Shown here in pieces: positions 9,068 to 18,828 of a stretch of DNA of 64,000 nucleotides. This stretch comes from Gilliamella sp. N-G2 (lineage in GTDB: Bacteria > Pseudomonadota > Gammaproteobacteria > Enterobacterales > Orbaceae): assembly GCF_002142215.1 (NCBI RefSeq), contig NZ_NAST01000005.1, positions 1 to 64,000 on the forward strand, written 5' to 3'. Numbering within the stretch: position 1 is the stretch's first letter; each line of letters opens with the position of its first letter. The position numbers and the translations under genes were made by a program. The notes beneath the pieces were generated by a model. The model had not been told where the DNA came from. It saw only the letters and a program-made list of their open reading frames with translations, and did no database searches.

Positions 9068-10321
9068 ATGACAAGTGCATTTTATAAAAAACCAACTTAT
9101 TGGTTTGCTTCGTTTTATAGCATTATGTATTACGCGGCAGGTAGTTTTGTTTTTTCTTTTTATGCAATATGGCTTAGTAAAGAGATTGGGTTAACAGCAA
9201 AACAGACCGGTATTATCTATTCTTTTAACTATTTTATCTCGTTAATTATCATGATTATTTATGGTGTGTATCAAGATAAATTAGTTTTAAAGAAACATCT
9301 AATTTGGTTTCAAAGCATCATCATAACTTGTGCAGCGCCTGCGCTAATTTATGTTTATGAACCGCTGTTACGACATAATTTTTATGCTGGTGTTATTTTT
9401 GGTAGTTTCTTTTTAGGTTTTGGTTGGGTTGCCGGTATGGGCTTAATCGATTCTTATTGTGAAAAAATCAGTCGGGCGTTTGATTTCGAATTTGGACAAT
9501 GCCGAACTTGGGGCTGTATTGCCTATGCCGTTGGTACCTTTATCGCTGGTATATTGATTAGTATTAATCCACACCTTAACTTTTGGGCAGCTTCAGTAGT
9601 TGGTATCTGTTTTATGGTATTAAATCTGAATTTCAAACCTGATTTAAGCAAATCATCTTCGGTAGTATTTCAAAAGAAAGAAAAGTTAAGTTTTAACGAA
9701 ATTGTTTCAGTATTTGCATTGAAAAAGTTCTGGATATTTGTTGTTTATGTTCTCGGAACTTATAGCTTGTACAATATTTATGACCAACAATTATTTCCGG
9801 TCTATTTTACTCAGCAATTTGAAGATGTGAATGATGGTTATCGCTTATACGGTATTTTAAATTCATTTCAGGTCTTTTTAGAAGCTGCAGTTATGTTTTG
9901 TGTGCCATTTGTGGTTAACAAAGTAGGGGCAAAAAATGCGTTAATCTTTGCTGCTTTTATTTCCGCTACGCGAATCTTCTTAACTGGGCATGTCGAAAGT
10001 ATTGCTATTATTTCAGTAATAAAATTGATGCACTGCTTAGAAATCTCAACCATTTTAGTGTCAGTGTTTAAATATATTGATAATAATTTTAACGCTCGTC
10101 TCTCTGCTACCGTATTTTTAATAGGTTATCAAGTTGCTGGTTCTGTCGGCGTGATCTTGTTCTCTACCTTCGTTGGTAATTTCTATGATACTCATGGTTC
10201 AGCAACCACCTTTAATAACTTAGGTTTAGTGGTTTTAGCCTTTATGATTTTTGCGGTGTTCTTCTTAAGCCGTGATAAAAAATCAGATAATCCTAAGCTT
10301 GAAGACAACATTAAATCATAA
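9068..10321 (+). CDS. Sugar:H+ symporter of the LacY/CscB (oligosaccharide:H+ symporter) family
   Basis: 417-residue, twelve-helix MFS transporter. It carries the LacY/CscB signatures at matching positions: D128 (LacY E126; Asp as I recall for CscB), R146 (LacY R144, in EFGQCRTWG), D240, R302, H322 and E325. Segments NIYDQQLFP and LNSFQVFLEA resemble the sucrose permease CscB more than LacY, and LacY's Glu269 is Val here. Proton-coupled import of a di- or oligosaccharide across the inner membrane is therefore likely, with a fructosyl sugar favoured by the downstream GH172 and ScrR-like genes. The exact substrate is unproven. Confidence 0.82.
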   Translation: MTSAFYKKPTYWFASFYSIMYYAAGSFVFSFYAIWLSKEIGLTAKQTGIIYSFNYFISLIIMIIYGVYQDKLVLKKHLIWFQSIIITCAAPALIYVYEPLLRHNFYAGVIFGSFFLGFGWVAGMGLIDSYCEKISRAFDFEFGQCRTWGCIAYAVGTFIAGILISINPHLNFWAASVVGICFMVLNLNFKPDLSKSSSVVFQKKEKLSFNEIVSVFALKKFWIFVVYVLGTYSLYNIYDQQLFPVYFTQQFEDVNDGYRLYGILNSFQVFLEAAVMFCVPFVVNKVGAKNALIFAAFISATRIFLTGHVESIAIISVIKLMHCLEISTILVSVFKYIDNNFNARLSATVFLIGYQVAGSVGVILFSTFVGNFYDTHGSATTFNNLGLVVLAFMIFAVFFLSRDKKSDNPKLEDNIKS

Positions 10322-10377
10322 AACAGATTTTAGTAATTTAATAAATAGTATTTGATAAAAAATATTGAGGATACAAA

Positions 10378-11496
10378 ATGAATATATTTAATTCAGTAAC
10401 ACAGTTTAACTTTGAACAAACCAGAACAATTTCTCCAGAAAATATGACAGGTGAAAAGGGTAAATCGTGTATGAAAGCTAGTGTTTTAGGGCCAGGTCGA
10501 AAAGGGCAAGGCTGTATTTCAATTGCAGCTGGTGAAAGAGTGACTATTGCTGAAATTACTGGTCCTGCTGAGATTCGTCATATGTGGTTTACTTTAACCG
10601 ATAGAACGCATCGCGGTAGTTTTGTATTGCGTGATGTGGTTATTCGTATTTATTGGGATGATGAAACAGTTCCTTCAGTAGAAAGTCCAATTGGTGATTT
10701 TTTCTGTAATGGTTTTGGTGCTAGATGTGATATAAATTCAATGCCAATTGTGGTTAATCCAACCGGTGGTTTTAATAGTTATTTTAGAATGCCATTTAAT
10801 AAAAAAGCGCGAATTGAGATTCATAATGAACATGAAGCAGATTTGCAGCATTTCTTCTTTACCATTAACTATGCATTAATGCCAAAACCGTTTGAAAATC
10901 CGCTTTATTTCCATGCACAGTGGCGTCGTCAACGTGTAACTAATTATGCACAAGATTATGTTATATTAGATAATGTTCAAGGTTATGGTTATTATGTCGG
11001 TACCTACTTAGCACTGACTGCATTAGAGCGTTATTGGTGGGGTGAAGGTGAATTTAAATTCTATCTTGATGATGACAGTGAATATCCAACCCAACATTCA
11101 ACTGGTTCAGAAGATTACTTTGGTGGTGCTTGGGCATTTCATAATCGAGATAGCCAAGGGCGTCCAAAAGCAAAATGTTTTCAAACGATGTTTATGGGTT
11201 ACCCTTATCAAACAAATCGTGATGCGACGCGTGACTTTTTCCAAACAGGTGATTCCAACCCTGTACATGGCTTTGGTGACGATAGTTTACCAATGCATGG
11301 TTTATACCGTTGGCATCTTCCAGATCCAATTGCATTCCACAAAAATATCAAACTGGCGTTTCAACAAATAGGTAATGATGATATAAGATTGTATGAACGT
11401 TGTGATGATATCGCCAGTGTTGCTTATTGGTATCAAAGTCCATCGGTGAATAACAATCCAGTATTCCCAAATAAACAACAACGCACCCCACGTTAA
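10378..11496 (+). CDS. DUF2961 / GH172-family glycoside hydrolase (fructofuranosidase-type)
   Basis: 372-residue DUF2961 protein. Hallmarks visible: STGSEDYFGGAWAF (241-254, with E245 in the position of the conserved catalytic Glu), HGLYRWHLPDPIAF (307-320) and SVAYWYQ (347-353). DUF2961 founded GH172, whose characterised members include a difructose dianhydride I synthase/hydrolase and alpha-D-arabinofuranosidases. No signal peptide, so it acts in the cytoplasm on an imported sugar. It sits between the CscB-like permease (57 bases upstream) and a ScrR-like regulator, which favours an alpha-fructofuranosyl or difructose substrate. That substrate is inferred. Confidence 0.82.
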   Translation: MNIFNSVTQFNFEQTRTISPENMTGEKGKSCMKASVLGPGRKGQGCISIAAGERVTIAEITGPAEIRHMWFTLTDRTHRGSFVLRDVVIRIYWDDETVPSVESPIGDFFCNGFGARCDINSMPIVVNPTGGFNSYFRMPFNKKARIEIHNEHEADLQHFFFTINYALMPKPFENPLYFHAQWRRQRVTNYAQDYVILDNVQGYGYYVGTYLALTALERYWWGEGEFKFYLDDDSEYPTQHSTGSEDYFGGAWAFHNRDSQGRPKAKCFQTMFMGYPYQTNRDATRDFFQTGDSNPVHGFGDDSLPMHGLYRWHLPDPIAFHKNIKLAFQQIGNDDIRLYERCDDIASVAYWYQSPSVNNNPVFPNKQQRTPR

Positions 11497-11514
11497 TATT
11501 AAGGTGATTAGTAT

Positions 11515-12513
11515 ATGGCGAGTAATAAACTGAAAATTAATGATATTGCTCGTTTGGCTGGCGTGTCGGCAACGACCGTCAGTCATATATTTAATAAACG
11601 AGATAAAAAATATCGCATTTCTCCGCAAACTCGACAAAGAGTTTTATCTATTGCGGAAAAATATCGGGATCAATCACATATTCATCAATATTTAGTTAAA
11701 GCTAACAGTACCAATACTATTGGTGTTATTGTTCCTGATATGTCAAATTCATTTTTTTCAATGTTTTTGCATCATTTAGAAGCTTGCTTTCGGCAAAAGA
11801 ATATTCAACTATTAATTACTTGTAGTCATTATAATAAAGAAGTTGAGCTTAAAGTTGCGCAAAACTTAGTTGAACGTAAAGTTGACGCAATGATTGTGGT
11901 AACGTCACTAGATAGTGACCTATTTTATGTCGATATTAATCAAAATACACCAGTATTGCTTTTTGACCGTTATCTAAAAGATACGACATTACCTTTTATT
12001 ACTAGTGAAGCATTGCAATCTGTCGCTGATTTAATCAAACCTTATGCCGAAAAGTTAGATGAATTTTATTTTATTGGCTGTGATATTCAGTTAACGTCAA
12101 TTCAAGCTAGACTTAAGGGATTTAAGCAAGGTTTAGAAAGTGTTGGATTAAAAGTTGATAGTGATTGGCTGGTGAGTGATGATTATTGTCCAAATAAAGG
12201 TTACCAATTGTTGAAAAATGTTCATCAAAAATTGGGTAGGGTACCAAAAGCTATTTTTACGCCATCAGGTAACTTACTGCAAGAGGTACTGAGTTATTTG
12301 GTCGAAGCTAAAATTGATCCAAAGCAGATCTATTTATGCTCTTATGATTACAATAGTTATCTTGATTATTGTTATTATCCAATAGATGCAATTGAGCAGG
12401 ATTTTGAGAAGATGGCGTTGACTTGTGTGAATGTCATTGATGATTTATTAAATTTTAAAGAATTAAAACATCAGGCATTTTTTATTCAACCAAAAATTAT
12501 ACGCCATCGTTAA
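11515..12513 (+). CDS. LacI-family repressor, ScrR/Cra-like
   Basis: 332-residue regulator with an N-terminal LacI helix-turn-helix (KINDIARLAGVSATTVSHIFN, with the longer RDKKYRISPQTRQRVL form typical of Cra and ScrR) and a periplasmic-binding-protein-like sensor domain (TIGVIVPDMSNSFFS, PVLLFDR, KAIFTPSGNLLQEVL, ending IIRHR). Remembered sequences of sucrose repressor ScrR are the closest match. AAGGTGA precedes the ATG. It follows the GH172 gene by 18 bases and is probably co-transcribed, giving local autoregulated control with a fructosyl compound as likely inducer. Confidence 0.82.
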   Translation: MASNKLKINDIARLAGVSATTVSHIFNKRDKKYRISPQTRQRVLSIAEKYRDQSHIHQYLVKANSTNTIGVIVPDMSNSFFSMFLHHLEACFRQKNIQLLITCSHYNKEVELKVAQNLVERKVDAMIVVTSLDSDLFYVDINQNTPVLLFDRYLKDTTLPFITSEALQSVADLIKPYAEKLDEFYFIGCDIQLTSIQARLKGFKQGLESVGLKVDSDWLVSDDYCPNKGYQLLKNVHQKLGRVPKAIFTPSGNLLQEVLSYLVEAKIDPKQIYLCSYDYNSYLDYCYYPIDAIEQDFEKMALTCVNVIDDLLNFKELKHQAFFIQPKIIRHR

Positions 12514-12542
12514 TTTAAGATTTGCTACTGTAGTAATTAAGA

Positions 12543-13025
12543 TTAGCGGTTGGCATTTTTCATTATGCGAGCTTTGTCAACTTGCCATTGTCTTTCTTTT
12601 ATATCGGTGCGTTTGTCGTACTCTTTTTTACCTTTTGCAACACCAATTTTTACTTTTGCCCAAGCATTTTTCCAATACAAGGATAATGCTACAACGGTAT
12701 AACCTTGGCGGTTAATTTGGCCAAATAACGAATTCAATTCACGTTCATTAAGTAATAATTTTCGAGTACGCATAGGCTCGCATACAACATGTGTAGACGC
12801 AACGTTTAATGGTGTTATTGTTGCACCAAATAGCCATGCTTCACCATTTTTTAGTAACACATAACTGTCACTAATATTAGCTTTACCTGCTCGCAGAGAT
12901 TTTACTTCCCAACCTTGTAGGGATAACCCTGCTTCAATTTCTTCTTCAATAAAGTACTCATGGCGTGCACGTTTATTTAATGCAATAGTCGCCGAACCCG
13001 GCTTATGTGATTTTTTCTTAGTCAT
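12543..13025 (-). CDS. smpB: tmRNA-binding protein SmpB
   Basis: 160-residue trans-translation partner that delivers tmRNA to stalled ribosomes. The start [30 protein letters not shown], the [11 protein letters not shown] segment and the basic C-terminal tail ([16 protein letters not shown]) are diagnostic. Divergent from ratA, the order found in E. coli. The ssrA gene that usually follows is not in this window; the next gene downstream is the convergent LacI regulator. Confidence 0.96.
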   Translation of the reverse strand: MTKKKSHKPGSATIALNKRARHEYFIEEEIEAGLSLQGWEVKSLRAGKANISDSYVLLKNGEAWLFGATITPLNVASTHVVCEPMRTRKLLLNERELNSLFGQINRQGYTVVALSLYWKNAWAKVKIGVAKGKKEYDKRTDIKERQWQVDKARIMKNANR

Positions 13026-13091
13026 AATGTGCGTTATTATAGAGTTACATGATACTATATGCCACTAATTTTAACTTTTAATTTTATTATT

Positions 13092-13520
13092 ATGGCACAT
13101 GTTTTTCATGAGGTGATCGAGCCTTATTCAACCGAGCAAATGTTTGCATTGGTTAACGATATTGCGAGATACCCCGAATTTGTCCCTGATTGTATCGCAA
13201 CTGGGATTATTAGCAAGCAAGATAACATTTTAACTGCTTTTATTGAAGTTGAAAAATTAGGCTTTAAAAAATCATTTACAACCATAAATAAGATTAATGA
13301 ACCTAATTCAATTGATATGGCATTGTTAGATGGTCCATTTAAACATTTAAAAGGACGATGGCAATTTACTCAACTAGATAACCAAAACAGTAAAATTAGT
13401 TTTAGTTTAAATTTTGAATTTAATAATAAATTAATGGGCGCTGTTTTTTCTCCTATTTTTAAAGAAGTGATGACCAATATGGTTAAAGCATTTTCGCAAA
13501 GAGCAAGGCAGATATATTAA
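13092..13520 (+). CDS. ratA: RatA-type START-domain protein (Coq10/ribosome association)
   Basis: About 142 residues of the polyketide-cyclase/START family. E. coli RatA has been described as a toxin that blocks 70S formation, and the family also relates to ubiquinone-binding Coq10. Motifs: PYSTEQMFALVNDIARYPEFVPDC, LLDGPFKHLKGRWQF, and a C-terminal helix with MVKAFSQRA. The ATG at 13092 matches the family N-terminus; an in-frame ATG at 13059 would add eleven hydrophobic residues. Followed by ratB one base later. Confidence 0.88.
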   Translation: MAHVFHEVIEPYSTEQMFALVNDIARYPEFVPDCIATGIISKQDNILTAFIEVEKLGFKKSFTTINKINEPNSIDMALLDGPFKHLKGRWQFTQLDNQNSKISFSLNFEFNNKLMGAVFSPIFKEVMTNMVKAFSQRARQIY

Positions 13521-13521
13521 G

Positions 13522-13797
13522 ATGATAAATATCCAAGTTGTATATGCGCTACCTAATCAGCCGACTATTATTGATTGTGCAGTTGATGAACAAACGAATG
13601 TCTTGCAAGCAATTGCAAAATCCAATATCTTATCATTATGTAATATTCAATTAGATGGTCATTTTGTTGGTATTTATGGCAAACGTTGTGAGTTTACTGA
13701 ACAAGTAAAAGATGGTGATCGTATTGAAATATATCGAGCTTTAATAAATGATCCAAAAGAGATACGACGAAAGAAAGCGGCATTGAAAAAGAAATAA
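13522..13797 (+). CDS. ratB: RnfH/RatB family ubiquitin-like protein
   Basis: 91-residue beta-grasp protein of the UPF0125/RnfH family. Recognisable features are INIQVVYALP at the start and GDRIEIYRALINDPKEIRRKKA near the end. It begins one base after the ratA stop codon, so translation is probably coupled. Its molecular role is not established in the family; neighbouring smpB and ratA suggest a link to ribosome function. Confidence 0.88.
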   Translation: MINIQVVYALPNQPTIIDCAVDEQTNVLQAIAKSNILSLCNIQLDGHFVGIYGKRCEFTEQVKDGDRIEIYRALINDPKEIRRKKAALKKK

Positions 13798-13820
13798 ATA
13801 AATAGATTGAAGGGAACTGA

Positions 13821-14255
13821 ATGCATAACTTGCTGATTGAAAAAGTTGAAACTTTATGCAAAAAACGCGGTATTAAGCTGACCACTCAGCGTAAAACTGT
13901 TTTAAATATTATGCTTAAAGCCAATAGAGCAATGAGCGCATATGATCTTTTAGATCTTTTAAAAGTCAGTGAACCACAAGCTAAACCACCAACAATTTAT
14001 CGTGCTCTGGAATTTTTACTTGAGCAAGGTTTTATTCATAAGGTGGAGTCAACTAACTGTTATATTATTTGTCCGCATTTTCATGAACCGCAACATATAT
14101 CAATTTTATTTATTTGTGATAATTGTCATCAGATTATTGAAAAGCACTCTGAAAATGTTGAAAGTCAACTGAAGTTATTAGCAACACAAAGTGAATTTTT
14201 AATAAAACATAGTGTGCTTGAAATTCATGGAATTTGTCATTTATGTCAACCTTAA
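13821..14255 (+). CDS. zur: Zinc-uptake repressor Zur (Fur family)
   Basis: 144-residue Fur-family regulator. N-terminal winged helix with GIKLTTQRKTVLNIMLKA and PPTIYRALEFLLEQGFIHKVES; metal-binding C-terminal part with CPHFHEPQH, a CDNC pair and CHLC at the end, consistent with a structural Cys4 zinc site. Zur was chosen over Fur because of the AYDLLDLL and PPTIYRALEFL segments and the C-terminal CHLC. AAGGGA precedes the start. The gene overlaps the next membrane protein by 13 bases, so they form one unit. Confidence 0.85.
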   Translation: MHNLLIEKVETLCKKRGIKLTTQRKTVLNIMLKANRAMSAYDLLDLLKVSEPQAKPPTIYRALEFLLEQGFIHKVESTNCYIICPHFHEPQHISILFICDNCHQIIEKHSENVESQLKLLATQSEFLIKHSVLEIHGICHLCQP

Positions 14256-14596
14256 TTATTTTATTATGGTTAGTTAATATTGCTTGTGACACAGTAGGGC
14301 AAATTGCTTTTAAATATGCCGCAGTGACCTCTAATGATAAAGACGGCCGTTATTGGCAGAAATTATTTGGTAATATATGGCTGTGGTTAGGATTCGGTTC
14401 TTATTTCATTGGTTTTTTGTTTTGGTTAGCATTTTTAAGTGAAGTTCCACTATCACAAGGGATCTTATTAGGCTCTTTTAATATGATCACCGTGATGCTT
14501 GCTGGGCGCATCTTATTTAAAGAACATCTAACTCCCTTTCGATTACTAGGGATATTTTTTATTACTACCGGCGTGATATTAGTAGGATTAACTTAA
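14243..14596 (+). CDS. Half-size EamA/SMR-like membrane transporter, subunit 1
   Basis: About 117 residues with four predicted hydrophobic helices, a single EamA/DMT repeat similar in layout to the ArnE/ArnF flippase subunits (for example VPLSQGILLGSFNMITVMLAGRILFKEHLTPFRLLGIFFITTGVILV). The ATG at 14243 is preferred over a TTG three codons earlier. It starts within the last codons of zur and its TAA overlaps the ATG of a second half-size protein, suggesting a heterodimer. Substrate unknown; the zur link hints at metal stress but does not prove it. Confidence 0.72.
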   Translation: MSTLIILLWLVNIACDTVGQIAFKYAAVTSNDKDGRYWQKLFGNIWLWLGFGSYFIGFLFWLAFLSEVPLSQGILLGSFNMITVMLAGRILFKEHLTPFRLLGIFFITTGVILVGLT

Positions 14597-14985
14597 TGAA
14601 AAAGTTTTATATCATCGGTTTTGTCTTGTTGCTCTTTTTTGACACTTTTGGGCAAACTTTTTTTAAACTTACGGCTATTTCAGCCTTGCCTTTTGAAGCA
14701 AATATAAGTTGGTTGTTAAGGATTTTTAGTCATGGGTGGGCATATTTAGTTATGGTTGGATATACTGGAGCATTTATTACCTGGATGGTATTGTTAAAAA
14801 AAGCGCCAGTTGGCCCAGCTTTTGCTGCATCGCATTTGCAACTTGTTACTGTGATGTTAGTGTCGGTTGTTGCATTTAATGAAAAAATTACACTTACGCG
14901 CCTACTGGGGGCATTGTCTATTATTGTTGGGATTGTTTTTCTTGCTTTGGCAGAGCAGAGGTTACATCGTAAATCAGTAAAATAA
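14596..14985 (+). CDS. Half-size EamA/SMR-like membrane transporter, subunit 2
   Basis: 129 residues, four predicted hydrophobic helices, paralogous to the preceding protein (DTFGQTFFKL here versus DTVGQIAFKY there; KAPVGPAFAASHLQLVTVMLVSVVAFNEKITLTRLLG). TAATG overlap with its partner indicates coupled translation, as in dual-gene SMR transporters with opposite topology. A flippase role like ArnE/ArnF or a small-molecule exporter are both possible. Confidence 0.72.
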   Translation: MKKFYIIGFVLLLFFDTFGQTFFKLTAISALPFEANISWLLRIFSHGWAYLVMVGYTGAFITWMVLLKKAPVGPAFAASHLQLVTVMLVSVVAFNEKITLTRLLGALSIIVGIVFLALAEQRLHRKSVK

Positions 14986-15072
14986 ACAGTATTGAGATAA
15001 TCACGTTTTTAATGGGAACCAATATAGTTATTTACATTGATTCCTAATAAAAAAGGCTTTATTCTATTTTAA

Positions 15073-15288
15073 TTAGCCACGATCTCGTTCCATTACAACT
15101 AAGTAAGCTTCTCGTCGCCAGAATAAAAATAAACGGCGCATATCTTTTTGCATTGTTATAACACGCCAACCTTGTTGTGCATTATCATTTAAAAAAGCAC
15201 CAAATTTTTCAGGATTTGCATTAGCTGCACCTAAGAGCATTGAAGACATAGCGCCTTCTTGATAAATTACTACTTTGTATTCTTTCAT
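15073..15288 (-). CDS. DUF4177 family small protein
   Basis: 71-residue protein beginning MKEYKVVIYQEGA and containing NDNAQQGWRVITMQKD, the DUF4177 pattern. It ends in a basic then hydrophobic stretch (RRLFLFWRREAYLVVMERD). AAGGTATAG lies before the ATG. Function is unknown. It is 235 bases from mutT on the same strand, so operon membership is uncertain. Confidence 0.75.
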   Translation of the reverse strand: MKEYKVVIYQEGAMSSMLLGAANANPEKFGAFLNDNAQQGWRVITMQKDMRRLFLFWRREAYLVVMERDRG

Positions 15289-15523
15289 TGTTTCTATACC
15301 TTCTTAAAATAAACAAGATAATTTCTAATAATTGTCAAAATTAAGAGAAAATCTTGTTAATAATACGCATATTGGCGATTTTAATCTAGTGGTAATAAAA
15401 CGAGAGGTTAAATTTTAAACAGTATGGGTGAAGGATAGTAGATAAGATCACAATAAAACTTTTAGTAAAACTTTAGTTAAGAATAACTGAGAAGCCAAAT
15501 TCTTAACTAATATTAGTGATAAA

Positions 15524-15928
15524 TTAAATTTGTTTATCTAAATTTTTAAGCATTTCAATAATTAGTCTATTGGCGTCAGGAAATTCATCAGCATTCAGAT
15601 CTTCTTGATCAATCCAACGGCTTGGTTGTCCTTCTTTCGCAAAAGGTACGCCATCCCATTCTTCTACTAAGTAGGCATGAATTGTAATATCGCGATCTTC
15701 ATAACTGTGTTCAAAGGTTTTTAAAAATTGAGCCTGATGAATGTGAATATCGACTTCTTCGGCTATTTCGCGTTCTAATGTTTGATAAGGTGTTTCACCA
15801 GTTTCGATTTTTCCGCCAGGGAACTCCCAAAAACCGGCAAGATGGGAATCTTCACCGCGTTGGGTGATAAAAATTTGACAATCTTGTGAACGAATTATAC
15901 CTACAGCAATTTCAGTATGTTTTTTCAT
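15524..15928 (-). CDS. mutT: 8-oxo-dGTP diphosphatase MutT
   Basis: 134-residue Nudix hydrolase that removes oxidised dGTP from the nucleotide pool. The Nudix box is visible from GGKIETGE to REIAEEVDI (catalytic glutamates of REIAEE). The start KKHTEIAVGIIRSQDCQIFITQR and the FWEFPGGKIE segment are typical of MutT proper. Located downstream of secA, as in E. coli, which supports the assignment. Confidence 0.92.
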   Translation of the reverse strand: MKKHTEIAVGIIRSQDCQIFITQRGEDSHLAGFWEFPGGKIETGETPYQTLEREIAEEVDIHIHQAQFLKTFEHSYEDRDITIHAYLVEEWDGVPFAKEGQPSRWIDQEDLNADEFPDANRLIIEMLKNLDKQI

Positions 15929-15955
15929 GATCCTGTCTGTTTATGATTAAAGTTT

Positions 15956-15987
15956 GGGAAAGCCTATGCTTTCCCTTTTGATTTTTT
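15956..15987 (+). terminator. Hairpin between secA and mutT
   Basis: GGGAAAGC-CTAT-GCTTTCCC followed on the plus strand by TTTTGATTTTTT. The flanking genes are read from the minus strand, where the tail is less T-rich, so its action on the secA-mutT transcript is uncertain; partial attenuation is possible. Confidence 0.45.
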
Positions 15988-16046
15988 AAGTAACAAAATT
16001 CGTTGATTTAAACAACAATATTGTTTAATCATACTAAATTTTTGGC

Positions 16047-18776
16047 TTAATTAACAGCTCCATGACAATGTTTATATTTTTTGCCAGATCCACATGGACA
16101 AGGATCATTACGTCCTACTTTTGCTTGCGTGCGGACAATAGGTTGTGATGAATTTGATGCTTGCCCATCATTCTCATCATCAATAGTCGTCATTGACTCA
16201 TGGTTAGCTTGTTGTTTTGCCATTAATCTTTCGATTTCAGCTTGACGTTGGCGTTCAGCTTCATCAACTTCTTCTTGTGAACGAATTTGCACGCGGCTTA
16301 AAATACCTATTACATCATATTTTAATGATTCTAACATATTGGCAAACATATTGAATGATTCACGTTTGTATTCTTGTTTAGGATCTTTTTGTGCATATCC
16401 TCGTAAATGAATGCCTTGACGTAAATAATCCATAGCGGCTAAATGCTCTTTCCATAACGTATCAAGCGTTTGTAACATGACGCTTTTTTCGAATTGTCTA
16501 AAGGCATCAGCACCAGCTGCATTTTCTTTTTCTAGATATTTATCTTGTGCAAGTTGTAAGATACGTTCACGTAAATTTTCTTCATGAAGATTTTGCTCTT
16601 CATCAAGCCATTTAGCGATAGGTAAATCTAAATCGAAATCATTTTTTAAGGCTGCTTCTAATCCAGCAACATCCCACATTTCTTCAATCGATTGTGGTGG
16701 AATATATTGATCAATAACCATCGAAAATACATCCCCGCGTATTGAATCAATTGTCTCTTTGATATCTACGTTATCTAATAAATCATTACGTTGGCTATAA
16801 ATAGCTTTACGTTGATCATTGGCTACATCATCATATTCAAGTAATTGTTTACGAATATCAAAGTTGCGACTTTCAACTTTTTTCTGAGCATTAGCGATAG
16901 CTTTAGTAATCCATGGGTGTTCAATTGCTTCACCTTCTTTCATACCGAATTTACGCATCATATTACCTACACGATCTGATGCGAAGATACGCATTAATGG
17001 ATCTTCTAATGATAGATAAAAGCGAGAAGCACCTGGATCCCCTTGACGACCAGCACGACCACGTAATTGATTATCAATTCGGCGCGATTCATGACGTTCA
17101 GTACCAAGAATATATAATCCACCTAGTTCAATAACTTCTTCATGTTTCGCTTGCCATGCTTGTTTCGCTTTTTCGATATCTGCTTCAGTAGGATTTTCTA
17201 ATTTTGCAACTTCACTTTGCCAGTTACCACCAAGCATAATATCTGTACCACGACCAGCCATATTCGTTGCGATTGTTACGGCACCTTTACTACCTGCGTC
17301 AGCAATAATTTCGGCTTCTTGCGCATGGAATTTGGCGTTAAGAACATTATGTTTGATGCCTGCTTTTTTAAAGGCGTGTGAGACAAGCTCTGATTTCTCG
17401 ATAGATGCAGTTCCGACTAATACAGGTTGTCCTCGTTTAACACAAGCTTGTACATCAGCCACAATAGCATTAATCTTTTCTTTTTCGGTCATATAGACAA
17501 GATCAGGCTGATCTTTTCTTACCATAGGTCGGTTGGTAGGAATTACAATAGTATCCAAACCATAAATTTGGTTAAATTCGAAAGCTTCAGTATCAGCAGT
17601 ACCTGTCATACCAGCTAATTTTTCATAGAGACGGAAATAATTTTGGAAAGTAATAGAGGCTAATGTTTGATTCTCATTTTGAATTTTAACATGCTCTTTA
17701 GCTTCAACCGCTTGGTGTAAACCGTCAGACCAACGACGACCATCCATTGTACGGCCAGTATGTTCATCAACAATAACGATTTCATTGTCTCTAACAATAT
17801 AATCAACATCACGATGGAATAAGTGATGGGCACGGAGCGCTGCATTAACATGGTGCATTAGTACAATATTACTAGGTGCGTAAAGTGATTCATCACCTTT
17901 CATAATGCCTTGTTTTATCAGTAATTCTTCAACCTTAATTAAACCTCGTTCGGTTAAGTTAACTTGACGAGATTTTTCATCAATTGAGAAGTCACCATCA
18001 CCTTGGAACTGATCCGAATCTTCTTTTTCTTGACGGATTAAATGCGGAATGATTTTGTCGATACTAACATATCTATCTGAACTATCTTCAGCTTGACCAG
18101 AAATAATCAGTGGTGTTCTTGCTTCATCAATTAAAATTGAATCGACCTCATCTACTAAAGCATAATGAAGTGGGCGTTGTACTCGGGCCTCTTTACTAAA
18201 GACCATGTTGTCACGCAAATAGTCAAAGCCATATTCATTGTTAGTCCCATAAGTGATGTCGGCATTGTAAGCTTCACGTTTTATATGTGGTGGCATATTA
18301 GGTAAATTGATTCCCACCGTTAAGCCTAAAAATTCGAATAAAGGGCGATTATTTTCAGCATCACGTTGCGCTAGATAGTCATTAACGGTGACAACATGTA
18401 CCCCTTTACCAGTTAACGCATTTAAATAAGCAGGCAACGTTGCGGTTAATGTTTTACCTTCACCGGTACGCATTTCAGCTATACAACGTTCATTTAGAAC
18501 CATACCACCAATTAATTGCACATCAAAATGACGCATACCAAATACACGCTTACTTGCTTCACGGACTACGGCAAAAGCTTCTTCTAATATATCGTCTAAT
18601 TTTGTACCGTCGGCAATTTTTTGTTTAAATTCGTTAGTTTTTGCCTTAAGTTCATCATCGCTTAATGCTTCCATTACTGGTTCAAGGGCATTGATGGTTT
18701 CAACACGCTTACGCATAGATTTTAATACGCGTTCATTACGGCTACCGAATACTTTAGTTAATAATTTTAATAACAT
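16047..18776 (-). CDS. secA: Protein translocase ATPase SecA
   Basis: 909-residue motor of the Sec pathway. Walker A is MRTGEGKT, Walker B region [21 protein letters not shown], and motif VI includes [10 protein letters not shown]. The C-terminus carries the zinc-binding [14 protein letters not shown] tail that contacts SecB and phospholipids. Length is close to E. coli SecA (901). A Shine-Dalgarno AAGAG lies at 18784-18788. The upstream gene encodes a SecM-like arrest peptide, so secA translation is probably tuned to export capacity. Confidence 0.97.
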   Translation of the reverse strand: MLLKLLTKVFGSRNERVLKSMRKRVETINALEPVMEALSDDELKAKTNEFKQKIADGTKLDDILEEAFAVVREASKRVFGMRHFDVQLIGGMVLNERCIAEMRTGEGKTLTATLPAYLNALTGKGVHVVTVNDYLAQRDAENNRPLFEFLGLTVGINLPNMPPHIKREAYNADITYGTNNEYGFDYLRDNMVFSKEARVQRPLHYALVDEVDSILIDEARTPLIISGQAEDSSDRYVSIDKIIPHLIRQEKEDSDQFQGDGDFSIDEKSRQVNLTERGLIKVEELLIKQGIMKGDESLYAPSNIVLMHHVNAALRAHHLFHRDVDYIVRDNEIVIVDEHTGRTMDGRRWSDGLHQAVEAKEHVKIQNENQTLASITFQNYFRLYEKLAGMTGTADTEAFEFNQIYGLDTIVIPTNRPMVRKDQPDLVYMTEKEKINAIVADVQACVKRGQPVLVGTASIEKSELVSHAFKKAGIKHNVLNAKFHAQEAEIIADAGSKGAVTIATNMAGRGTDIMLGGNWQSEVAKLENPTEADIEKAKQAWQAKHEEVIELGGLYILGTERHESRRIDNQLRGRAGRQGDPGASRFYLSLEDPLMRIFASDRVGNMMRKFGMKEGEAIEHPWITKAIANAQKKVESRNFDIRKQLLEYDDVANDQRKAIYSQRNDLLDNVDIKETIDSIRGDVFSMVIDQYIPPQSIEEMWDVAGLEAALKNDFDLDLPIAKWLDEEQNLHEENLRERILQLAQDKYLEKENAAGADAFRQFEKSVMLQTLDTLWKEHLAAMDYLRQGIHLRGYAQKDPKQEYKRESFNMFANMLESLKYDVIGILSRVQIRSQEEVDEAERQRQAEIERLMAKQQANHESMTTIDDENDGQASNSSQPIVRTQAKVGRNDPCPCGSGKKYKHCHGAVN

Positions 18777-18810
18777 AACTTTTCTCTTATTGTTTTTTAT
18801 AATGGGAGAT

Positions 18811-18828
18811 ATAAGGATTAAACCTTAT
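18811..18828 (-). promoter_or_regulatory. Small stem-loop in the secM-secA intergenic region
   Basis: In the minus-strand mRNA, ATAAGG and CCTTAT form a 6-bp hairpin with a six-base loop. The CCTTAT arm could alternatively pair with ATAAG at 18786-18790, part of the secA Shine-Dalgarno region. A choice between these helices would resemble the secM-secA switch of E. coli. The helices are short and this is a prediction by eye. Confidence 0.35.
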
